Program-made: the position numbers and the translations under genes | The notes under the pieces: generated by a model | What the model saw: the letters and a program-made list of their open reading frames with translations, nothing else | What the model was told of the DNA's origin: nothing | Database searches by the model: none | In this document: positions 36,476 to 46,700 of the stretch, piece after piece | How the letters are laid out: each line of letters starts with the position of its first letter | How positions within the stretch are numbered: position 1 is the first letter of the stretch | From: Filobasidium wieringae | Taxonomy: Eukaryota; Basidiomycota; Tremellomycetes; Filobasidiales; Filobasidiaceae | Length of the DNA: 64,000 nucleotides | Direction of reading: 5' to 3' | Assembly (NCBI GenBank): GCA_001600055.1 | Contig: BCIV01000007.1 | Span: forward strand, 744,001 to 808,000

Positions 36476-39422
36476 ATGTCCACCGCACTCCCACCAACAA
36501 GAGGTGAGATAGAGAGGAAATTATCGACCAGGTCCGTTTCCGCCGTAGATGTTCCCGGACCAAGACGGGTGAGTACCGCATAGTGCGAGGTAGACCTGAT
36601 CTGAACTGATCTGATCTGGATGGGCGACCTTGTTATCCTACCGTGTTCATCATCGTCAACGCAGAGACCTTCTGGTTCTTACCAACAAGGAAACGATTCC
36701 GACTCATCCTACCATTCTCAATCTCAATCACAATCACAATCGCAATCGCAACAAACCCCATTGACAATCTCTTTCCCTCACTCGCATTCTCAATCAAATC
36801 AAATCCCTTCTTCCTCAAGCTCCGTATCCCCCAACACCCTCCAGCCTGCCCACCTAACTTCGATCCAGGAAAGACAACCCGGCGCCAGCTACAACCCCGG
36901 CTTCAACCCCGGCTACAACCCAGGATTCAATCGAGATCCCCACCCGCTAGAGGAAGAAGAAGAAGGAGAGGACGGGGAGGACGATCCGGAAGATCTCTTT
37001 AGTGAGGAAGAAGGGAATTTTAGAGCTCTTGGGGGTTCGACATCGGGGACATCATCAGGGATACCAGGAGTGCCAGGGATCTCAGGTTCATCATCAGGGA
37101 TGCAAGGTTCGACAGGGATACCAGGTTCGACAGGGATAACGGGGACGATCCCGGGAGAGACGGGCGATCATGGGGAGATGAAAAGGGGGATGGAAGGTGA
37201 ACGGGTACTCAAGAGTGGGTATCTGATGAAGAAGGGGGAGAAACGGAAGGTGCGTGTCGTTCTCGTTCTCTTCCTTTTGCTCGCTCTCCTGCGCCCTCTT
37301 GCTGTTTCACTCGTATGACAAAATGATCGATACTGATACTGTATCTTTAAACGTCCGGGAACAGAATTGGAAGAAACGATGGTTCGTCTTGCGGACGGAT
37401 AAATTGGCTTATTATCGGGACGAAAAGGTGTGCCTCCCTTTCCTCTTCCTCCTTCCCTTTTCCTTTTCCTCTTCCTCTCCCACCCCCGTCCCTGCCATGA
37501 CCATGACCCTGACCGTAACCCCCCTTTACGACGACCTACAGGAATACCTCCTCTGTCAACTCCTCCCGCTCTCGACGATCCACAGCATCATCCCCGTCCC
37601 CCTGAAGAAACATAGCTTCGTCTTCGGACTGATCACGCCTAGCCGGACGTTTTATGTGAGGGCGAGTGGGATGGGGGAGATGGAAGGGTGGATCGCCGCT
37701 GTGAGGGATGCGAGGGCGGAGATGGAGGAGAGGGGGAGGGTGGGGCAAGTGCAGGGACAAGGACAAGTGCAGGCGCAAGTGCAAGGGCAAGGGCAGGGAC
37801 AAGGGCAGGGACAAGTGCAAGGGCAGGGGATGTTACCCTCCCCTTCGACACAGATGAGACCTTCTACCACCGCTTACGGGTCTTCCTCTTACGAACCACC
37901 CGCCGGGATCTCGGCTCGGATGGAGAAGATGAATTTGAGCGGTACGGGGTCTGGTTCGGGACAGGGACAGGGACAGGCGCAGGGCCCAACGCAGGGCTCA
38001 ACGCAGGGAACGGGGATGGCAGGGATGTCAAGAGGCATGTCCTGCTCACGAACCAACTCGAATACGAACATGACGGGGCAGAGGAAGAGGGAGACGAGCG
38101 TCTCTTCCCTCGGTTCTGCTTTTGGGACCGGGACGTATCAGGGAGTTCAGTATTCCCAGGGTCAGGGTACCGGCGTGGGCACGGGTATGGGTATGGGTAC
38201 GGGCACGGTCCTGGGTCAAGCTTTCGTCCCTACTTCCAGTGATGAGGATGACGATACGTTCATCCCACCACGACCGACGTACGTCGTCCCTTCTGAAGAA
38301 CTATCTTTCCAACCTTCCACTTCGTTCGGTTCTCACCACATGATCAGTCCTGTCACCCCTGGATCTGCTCAACCCGCCTCATCGTCCACTTCACAGCACG
38401 CTCAGGGGAGTTACGTGGTCCAGTCCTCACCGGTCCAGACTGATCCGAAGAAGGTCATCCTGAATGGATATTTGATGAAGCTCGGGAGTAGGGGGAAGAA
38501 GACGTGGAGGAAGAGGTGGTTCGTGTTGACCAGTGGGGAATTGGTCTATACCAAGAGTCATATGGTGAGTTCCCTCTCCTCGGCGTGTGAAAGAGAGAGA
38601 GAGATCGGTTGGTTGATGAATAAGGTATGTTCCTTCTGTGCGACGTAGGCCACAAAGGTTCATCGGCAGATCCCTTTGGGGAATATGTTGGATGCGATCG
38701 AGTATGAACCTACGACGCGTGATGGGCCGGACGACCTTTCCGAATCGGACGATCCCACGCAATCCGCTCGTTCCCCTACGAGTCCTCGGAAACCTCGTCA
38801 TACGCATCGAGAACGAGCGAGGACTTTGGCAGGGGGAGGTCATCAGGGGGGGAGGGAAGTGGTGGATCACGTATTTCAAGTCATCACGCCTCAGAGGACG
38901 TTTCGACTCTGCGCGCCTTCCGAAGAGGAGGAGATCAAGTGGTTGGCCGCTTTGAGGACGTTGATCAATAGGGAAAGAGGGGTGATTAGTCCTACCACCA
39001 TGTTGGCTCCCTCTTTACCGCTCAGCGTGGGAACACCTGGAGGAGGGTACGGATTGAAGATCAATCAATCACAATCACAATCACAATCACAATCACAAGC
39101 ACAAGCACAACAGGTCCCTACCCCTAGCATACATAGCGGGTTTCAGGAAGGTTCTTACTTTGCTCAAACTCCGGGGGTGGGTTCGGAAATGTCTTCTTCT
39201 CAGGTCTCTGGGTTTTCCTTCCCTTCCACTCCGAAACAGTACACGATGGGGGATAACTTTGGACAGGGAGGGGCGGCGAGACCGGTCCCTTCCAACCTAC
39301 CACCTTTGGTCACCACTCCCTCTGCCTCGGCTCATACGAGAACACGCTCGGCTACCCAGAGCGCCAAGGCGGCGGTGGCAGAGGTCGTCAGGAGGTTCAA
39401 CCCGGATTCTCCCGCTGCGTAG
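36476..39422 (+). CDS. Two-PH-domain protein with Gln/Gly low-complexity linkers (Opy1-like)
   Basis: Probable phosphoinositide-binding adaptor. Exons 36476-36568, 36665-37249, 37365-37427, 37542-38564 and 38649-39422 give 845 residues. A disordered N-terminus (SQSQ run, PGFNPGYNPGFN repeats, acidic run, GSTGIPGSTGITG repeats) leads into PH domain 1 (about 210-312). It shows KSGYLMKKGEKRKNWKKRWF, VLRTDKLAYYRDEK, TFYVRASGMGEMEGWIAAVR. A linker of VQGQGQ repeats and GTGMGMGTG follows, then PH domain 2 (about 549-697) with NGYLMKLGSRGKKTWRKRWF, VLTSGELVYTKS, HVFQVITPQRTFRLCAPSEE and EIKWLAALRTLI. Two tandem PH domains resemble yeast Opy1 or animal TAPP proteins, which bind PI(4,5)P2 or PI(3,4)P2; the ligand here cannot be read from sequence. 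Introns fall inside each PH domain. Confidence 0.82.
36715..36753 (+). repeat. CACAAT-type hexamer repeat (codes Ser-Gln)
   Basis: Tandem TCACAA/TCGCAA hexamers encode an SQSQSQ run near the N-terminus of the two-PH protein. A second similar tract occurs near the C-terminus of the same gene. Confidence 0.85.
37744..37829 (+). repeat. GGACAAGTGCAA-type tandem repeat (codes Gln-Gly/Val-Gln)
   Basis: Imperfect hexamer/dodecamer array encoding VQGQGQ repeats in the linker between the two PH domains. The tract keeps several other frames open on both strands, so antisense open frames here carry no weight. Confidence 0.88.
39061..39112 (+). repeat. CACAAT/CACAAG hexamer repeat (codes SQSQ..AQAQ)
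   Basis: Tandem hexamers (about eight units) in the last exon of the two-PH protein, encoding an uninterrupted SQSQSQSQAQAQ run. Confidence 0.9.
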
Positions 39423-39726
39423 TGAGGGAAGGGGGACTTTGGCCGTATCGGATCATGTGGATGATTGTAGCACGATTGTACTCTGTCCTTATGATCCTGA
39501 TGCATGGGACGACGATGGTGTGATCCGGATGTGGCTCGCCGGGGCACCGCGCGGTCGGTGGTTCATCACTTGGCGCGCTAGACGAAGCGATTTGTTATGA
39601 AATGAGAATGGCATGGTACGATCAAATAATCGCACATGATAACTGATAACTGACTCGTCGCTGGTACACTGACCCCCATCTCCCGTCTCTCATCTCCCAC
39701 CCTCCATCTCCATCCTCGACATACCG
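39423..39726. other. Spacer between two-PH gene and RTA1-like gene
   Basis: 304 bp between two genes on the plus strand. C/T-rich just before the next start codon. Nothing else seen. Confidence 0.5.
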
Positions 39727-41306
39727 ATGGCTTTGAATAAAGTCACAAAGCTGGTCCTTCTCGGACTCGCTTGTTCGGTCTCATCCGTAGCAGCTCAGGA
39801 TTATTGTGCTGCCGATCCCTACGTATGTGGCGATGCAAAGATTGATCGTTTACTCGTCACTGGCAACTGACATACAATTCATTCATCTTTCATAGGCTCA
39901 TCCACATGAGGATATATGCAACCCGTTGAGATACATTCCTGTTCTCTGGGGAGCTTGCTTGGCTCTCAGTCTTTACTTTATCGTTGCGATCCTCTTGACC
40001 ATCCGTGAGCCGATCTCTGTTAAGTTCCATCGATCTGTCGACTAGACTTTCGTTCTTCTTTAGAACTGAAACGATATGGAGGCAAATACTTCCTATGTCT
40101 GGTAATCGGCGCTTACTGTACGTCCATCCCCGATTCGAACACGGCTGCCGATGACATGACTGATCGATCTTTGCTCTCTCTTGATGAAATAGGCGAGGGG
40201 ATCGGTTTGGTGATGAGGATCCCGTTCCGTAGTAACCCGCATAGCTCGGGGATCTATATCGTTCAGTACCTGTTCGTCGTCCTATCTGTAAGTTCCCGGA
40301 TGGAATAGATTTGGCTTTCGTAAACTAAACTGACCTATGATCTCACGGCATCTCAGCCTTGTGCATTCCTGGCAGGTAAATCGATGTCCCCCCCCCCCTT
40401 TTCAGGTTCTCGTCACTAACGCCCCTCCCTCTCAGCTGACTACATCCTCCTCGGTCACCTCACCTCCCACCTGAACGGGGACAAACACCTTCGACCAGTA
40501 AAACCATCCAAAGTGACCCTCTTCTTCGTCATCTCCGACGTAATCACCTTCCTGATCCAAGCGGCCGGAGGCGGATTATCCATCTCCAGAAACCCTAGCA
40601 CGAGTCATGCAGGGGAGAAGATCTTTTTGGCAGGGATCGTCCTCCAGTTGGCGAGTTTCGCTTTCTTCACTTGTCTTTGGATCTTGTTTGGGTACCGAGC
40701 GTGAGTCCCGGCCTGAGGTTTTTGGATCAGAGGGGAGAGCTTATGGGGAATGATCTAATGCGGTGTAGGTATAAGCACGACCCTTATATCTGGGGATTGA
40801 AGTGGTGGAAACCTCTTTACTTGGCACTAGGTTTCACTTGTGCAATGTTCATGGTTCGTATCCGTCTGGTTCCTCCCGATAAATACGACTCTCAACTGAT
40901 AACCCTTTTTTCTTTCTCGATCAACAGATCCGAAGTTGTTACCGTGCCGCAGAACTCAGTCAAGGGTACACCGGACATCTAGCGACGACCGAACCATACT
41001 TTTATTTCTTGGATACCGTCAGCCTTATTCCTCCCCCTTCTTCCTCCTCACCTGAACTGACTCATTTACCCTTGTGGATAGCTCCCTCTATGGCTGGGAA
41101 TCACCACTTACGTATGGTTCTGGCCAGCCAAGTATCTCACACCGGAGACGAGGGTCCTGAGGGACGAACCGGAGGTGATGGTTCCTTCTGCTCACCATAC
41201 GGATGTCCCTATTTCGGAACTACCACAGGCGAATGGGACGGGGACGGGGACGGGGATGGCGATGGGAACGGGACGGATCGTACAGGAGGAGAAGATCAAG
41301 GTTTAG
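39727..41306 (+). CDS. RTA1-like seven-transmembrane lipid-translocation protein
   Basis: Member of the fungal RTA1/RSB1 family, plasma-membrane proteins linked to resistance to aminocholesterol-type drugs or sphingoid-base export. Nine exons (39727-39822, 39896-40004, 40064-40117, 40193-40287, 40357-40375, 40436-40700, 40769-40853, 40928-41017, 41082-41306) give 345 residues. A signal-like segment (LVLLGLACSVSSVAA) comes first, then hydrophobic helices including VLWGACLALSLYFIVAILLT, YFLCLVIGAYCEGIGLVMRI, YIVQYLFVVLSPCAFLADYI, LFFVISDVITFLIQAAGGG and LQLASFAFFTCLWILFGYRA. The family block IRSCYRAAELSQGYTGHL is followed by EPYFYFLDT. The short acidic/Gly tail contains a GTGTGTGMAMGTG repeat. 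One exon is only 19 nt. The substrate cannot be inferred. Confidence 0.88.
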
Positions 41307-42660
41307 ATGCGGATTGTATGCAGGCCATGCAGGTTAATATGAGGATATACATTGCGTCGTTTTCGTTTAGGGAGTCTGGATGAGCCTTATCTATACTCGG
41401 GCTGGAGGTCCAACACGGGCGGAGATGATAGTCGTGATTTACAGCTTTGAACATGGATTTCGCCTGTTCTAGATTTCGTTGACGCCTGCCGATGCAGGAC
41501 TTTAAGATATGGTTTCAAAACCGTCTCCTATTGACCGATTATGTCAAGAGAAAGTGTTTGTTCAAAGCACATCGTGAGGATATTTCTAGACGGTATACTC
41601 GTATCGCTCTTCGATATCTTCTTTTTGATCGGGCAATTTCTACACAACAACCTAAGATCTTGAACCGCTCTGCCATCATTGTTGCCAATAGTCCATCACT
41701 GTCCAATGGTCCTTCCCTGAATCGAAGATCCTCCCGCTGTGTCTGCCGAGGCATCGATATTATCACTAGAATCTTCAAACAGGCCAAAGTCTGTAGAAAG
41801 GCTCAAGAGCGAATAACCCTCAAGCAAAGGCCTTCAGTCACCGCATCAATTCGTATATCAAAAACCCACTCGCGCCCATTATGGATTCAAGATATAGACG
41901 AACATTTGTATTTCCTTCTGCAACTACGCGGCTCTGCTTGATGACGAGACAGGGTTTCTGGTAGCGGACGTAGCAGACCTTGTAGTCAAACGCTCTTTTC
42001 ATGAGGAGTTCCTCTGCGATGATCCGGCTCCGAGACCGGACGATTCCCATCTCCGGTTGATGAAACACCGCGCTAGTGGCCTTCCGCGCGTGAAGCAAGA
42101 TTCATCTGAGACAAGACCCAATTCAATCAGCAAATCCGTGATGGATAGTCACGTTTCGGGGTTTCCAAGAAGCACAGTGAGTACATTGAGCTTCGAGTAG
42201 GAATGCTTCTAGGAGCGAAAGTCCTAGAAGCCAGAGATCAGCATCTGACGACTGATGACCAGGGATCTCATCATAACGATATCGCCCCCAACAAGGCGGT
42301 CTATCGAACGTCGGAAAGTGTTCCAGCTGACCAAGAGCAAACAGAGCAAGCTTGTTTCACTCCTTCCATAACCGTGTCACTTGCCTCGTCCAGATCCGCC
42401 ATTCTTCATGTACCTGAACTTCGAGCCCGGATCGTCATTCGCGGGATCAATTAGCGATCAAACATCTAGACAGATCTGCGCGTCTCCACCGTGTCCTGCT
42501 GCATCCAAATCCGCCGGGCATTGGAATCTGCAGGCGAGAGGGCGAGCGGCGGATTGAGCAAGCTCCGATCTTTGCCGATCAGTCAGCATTGCTCTTCAAG
42601 ATGGAACCCGATCTGCGATTTGCAAAGTGCAGCGTGGGAACGAGCCACCAAAGTGGCACA
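41307..42660 (+). other. Unresolved region with patchy coding signal
   Basis: No confident gene, but several stretches read like protein in different frames, some bordered by good splice signals. An ATG at 41509 opens 22 codons (MVSKPSPIDRLCQEKVFVQS) that meet a GTGAGG donor. A frame at about 41797-41911 gives NNPQAKAFSHRINSYIKNPL and MDSRYRRTF. A frame at about 41952-42166 gives TGFLVADVADLVVKRSFHEE and ends at a GTGAGT donor. A frame at about 42232-42454 ends in IRGIN and a stop. A further open stretch (about 42370-42540) reads PRPDPPFFMYLNFEPGSSFA. These may be exons of a fast-evolving gene or pieces of a decayed one. Confidence 0.3.
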
Positions 42661-43754
42661 GCAGGAATCTGTCCGTATATATAAGCACAAGCTGAGCTGA
42701 TTCGATGCTTCGATGTGTCCAATTGCTCATACCTTCCCTCACTTAGCTCAAAATACAAAACATCAACGCAGTCGTATCAATCAGATCGGCTATATCACTA
42801 CAATTACTACATTACTACTGTATACAGCTGCAACAGCAGATCACGCTATTCACGACTCACCACAGCCGTCTCCCGCTGTCCTATCAGTCTTCAATCGCAC
42901 CATCGTAATATACTACGGACAGGAAGAAATCATCGCGCCCTTTCATCAACCTCTTACCATCTCACGGACTCATTCTGAACGACTGCTAAAACATTAATTC
43001 TATCATTCCTTTTGAACCTTTTAGTAAATTCCGCTCGAAGGTGAGTTTGAGAATTAATACGGACTTCGGTATTTCTGATCACGTTCTCTTTAGTACAGCA
43101 TAACTGTTCGATATCTTTTCCATACCTTTTCTATCTCAATCACGGATCTTCAACGAGCACGTCTTACGTGAGTGAACCCTTTCTGTCCGTGGCTAGACTA
43201 TTCAGCTGTCTTTCCCTTATACTACCGGACTGATCCAGGTCTATCATTCATATCATCATATTCAGATCACACGAACCAGCAACTCCAACTGAAACGCACG
43301 GAAGAAGCCCCACAAACCGTCTTTTACCACGCTGCCGTCAATCTCTGATCCCGATCAGACTTCTGACCCGCGCAACCACATTCCGTTCACCTCGACTCCG
43401 ACCCCTATTACTCATCATCTATCCACCATCGAAGCTTCCTCTGGTTTCGATCTCAGGGAACAATACGCCTCTATCTACAAAGGGGTATTGATACTGGGTA
43501 TCCTCGCTCTTATCGTATTCAACCGAAACCAGCAACAAGCGAGGGTTGTCAAGATCAACGAACCGAACGTTTTGAGGGAGAGTCTTAACGAGACGGATCA
43601 ATCGATTACATCTCAGAGGGAGAAGAAGAAGCAGAAAAAGAAGACTTACAAGGCTAAACTGAAGGAGAAGAAGCAGAATCAATCCAACGTAGCTGAGATC
43701 GCTTCCATCGAATCGAATACAACTGAGTCATTACAACAAGACCCAGCTGACAAC
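42661..43754 (+). promoter_or_regulatory. TATA box and long spliced leader of the three-RRM gene
   Basis: A TATATATAAG at 42676-42685 fits a core promoter, with transcription starting just downstream. The following 1 kb is C/A/T-rich and contains at least two good donor-acceptor pairs: GTGAGT at about 43040 to TTTAG at about 43094, and GTGAGT at about 43168 to CCAG at about 43240. This suggests a long spliced leader. A small ATG-started frame (42713-42997) could act as an upstream open reading frame. From 43293 the main frame is open without an ATG. Confidence 0.45.
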
Positions 43755-46700
43755 ATGCCCAGTAGACGAAGACTTCCCGTTCCAGACAAAGCGGGTCTAC
43801 CTCGTCAACCTAAGGGTACTAAAAAGGAACCCGCTCGTCCAGGTCGACTTGGCAGGTCTACTTCCACTAAAGAGAACGACCTGGGCTCTGAGCAGGTCGA
43901 GGACAGGCTCACGGAACGAGCCAGTGGTAAACATACTGATGAGGAGTCCGAGAAGGGCTTCCAGACATACACATTGGAAGGAGGCAAGAACGGCTTAGAA
44001 CTGCAAGGGCGAAGCGAAATGCCTCTCAATGACGCTGCCATCGCTCGACTGGCAGGAAAGGGTTTGAGGCTTGACAGTAACCGTCTACGATCGAACGACA
44101 GTCGTCTAACCGGATGTGCAGACTATTCCCAAGCGGGACGTGTCATCGGCGATCGAGCTCACACTCATGACGATTGTCAGCAATGTCCCCCGGATATGAT
44201 CGAGAATAGAGATACGGGATTGTTCAACGGTCTTACTCTCGCCGATGCCTCACGCAGGATGAACCAACTTCAAGGGTCCCAATCTGTTGATCTAACTGAA
44301 TCTGTTGAATCAGGAAGCGGTGGCTATGATCGACTTGGCGCCCAGATCTACGGAACGAGCAATACCAACTCTGATCGAGACGGGTTAAACAGTGTGTTCC
44401 AGGTAAACGACAGGTTGGAAAAGATGGGACTCACTCGTGAGGCCGCTCAGAGTGCTTTCCGAGATATGCACGAGCAGTCTACCCAGAGACCACCCTCCAA
44501 ACCAGGCTTCGAGTTGATGCCTAAGAAGGCGGATGGAAGTTTGGACTGGAATCACGCCAAGGAACGTAGCAGAAGTCGATCCCATACCGAAGATACCATT
44601 CGATCCGGTGAGACGGAGAAACCTAATGCTGGTTTGGGTATCTCCGGCGTCAAAACTTCTGAAGACGGCGAAGAGGCTCGCGAGCTCGACAGCAAGGATC
44701 GTACTTCTACCATTGCTCTGCCTTCAGCGTCCAGTGACGGTGGATCAGACTGCTCTTCTCTCGTTTCCGAAGACGTCGAATGCGACGATGGTATCATGGC
44801 CGGAGGGCAATCCGACCGCAATGCCGCTCGGACGGGATCCGTCTTGAGCGTCGACTTGTGTGATTCGGAAGGCGAACTTGTTGGGGAAGAGTCCATCAGC
44901 CAAGATGGATCCGATCAAGATCGAGTTGACCAGCCTATCTCTAAGGCTCGCTCTATTGCGCGTCATCGGGAATTGGATGACTTGATCTCCGATGATACCG
45001 AGTTTCGAAGCGATTCCGATATCGCGTTCCAAGAACAACTCCAACAAGTAGCGGGTGGCAGCAGACGGGACTATTATCAGTTGGGCCAACAGAGCATCAA
45101 TGAAAAAGCACTATACGATCAGATCGGCCCCAACAGCGATCCTCGGGGCAAGATTCTGTGCACACACGATCGGGTCCATACACCTTCGCAGGGTTGTTAT
45201 AGCTGCCTGTATAATGCGCAGAATGAGCTCAGAGCAGCCGAATCCGCTTCTAAAGCTCAGCCAGCCAACGTCCATCCTATTGACACCGAGGACCGCAGTA
45301 TTGTTTCGTCTCGAAACATGGAGATCGAGACGAGTTCAGGGCGTGATGATGGGGAAAGAGCCAATCCTTCAAACAGCAGCAACACTATAGTCGTCTCGGC
45401 GGTTCCTGCTTTCCAGGAGATCACAAAACAAGATAGGACCGACGCCGAATTCTTTCTGTTATGGTCTGCTCTTCTGGAAAAGATTCAAGAGGAATACCCC
45501 GATAGGATGGCAAGACATGATACACTCAGCTCGCGATATCATGCGCGCTTCAAAACGATGGAAAACATGTGGACTGAAGGGCGTAGATATTGGTCCGTTG
45601 AAAGGGCATCCAGGTTTCGTGACGACGAACTCCGTCAACTCCGCTTGAAAGCACGGGTCGAGGGGCAAAAAGTCACTCATACGCACCTTGCTCTACCGTA
45701 TCGCGAGCGGAAACAGTCTGCCGAAACTCGCCAACTCCAGGATACAGAAATCCCGGGTGACGTATCGATCTCCTCTCCTGTGTTGGACCCCCCTGATTCA
45801 GGTCATACCCCAGTGAATGCGGTACCTTTGGATAATAGTTGGATGGAGGATCCGTCAGGTGTGGTGGGAGCTCAACCATTTCTCCCCAAAGGAGGGCCCA
45901 AGAAGAAAAAGCGGAAGACGAAGAGAGCAAAAAGTACGGTAAAAAAGACCAGTCCCAGGGGAAAGATCAGCCAAGGACTAGGCCGCGTCAATCGAGGTGA
46001 TACAAGCCAGGATAGCGAGACCGAAAGCGACGATACTAGCGAAGCATCTGATTTGGACGTTTCCGCATTGGTTGCAGCACGGGAAGCCACAGTGCTACCA
46101 ATTACGATTTTGCAGTCAATTTCAGCTCAGCCTGATAGGAGTCGTGTCAAACGCGGAACCAATGTGGCCACCGTTACATTCGATCACGGTCCAAGCGCGT
46201 CAATGGCTGAGCGACGACGGTCTTCTCATTATAGTCCGGAGAATGGTTTGCATTCAGACAGCCTATCTGTAACAGCTGATCTTCCCGCCATTAAAGTACC
46301 ATCGTCGGTAACAGGAATGCCATCGGCGCCACTAACGCAGAGCAATGTAGGTGCTTTGGTTCTGTCATCAATAACTTCGCAACACTTTTTGACTAACACT
46401 CAATGCATTGATCAGCCAGCCCAAAAGCGGTATGACGACGGTCTCCAAGCGTGGAATGTTCCTTTACAATACTCCTCGAACCACTCCAGGCATTCAGCAG
46501 TCCCTGATCCAATCCGTGACAGCAAAGATGCCTTGACTAATGAGGACGTCCCGGAAGGCGCATACATCTCCATTCATCCTGTCACGGGAAAACCGATCAT
46601 CATATATCCTGGACCCAGACAGCGTCCTGCATATGACCGCTCTGTGTTTGTAGCCGGGTATGCTGAGCACTTTTCAGGCGTTCTTGTGTCCTAAGCTGAC

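Noticed and set aside
37536..38071. Several antisense frames rich in Pro/Leu/Cys over the two-PH gene
   Set aside because: They are shadows of the low-complexity Gln-Gly repeats, which keep many frames open.
41492..41941. Open frame starting MQDFKIWFQNR, resembling the third helix of a homeodomain
   Set aside because: Only seven residues match (KIWFQNR); nothing upstream resembles helices 1-2 and what follows is not basic homeodomain sequence. An overlapping frame with a good donor fits coding better.
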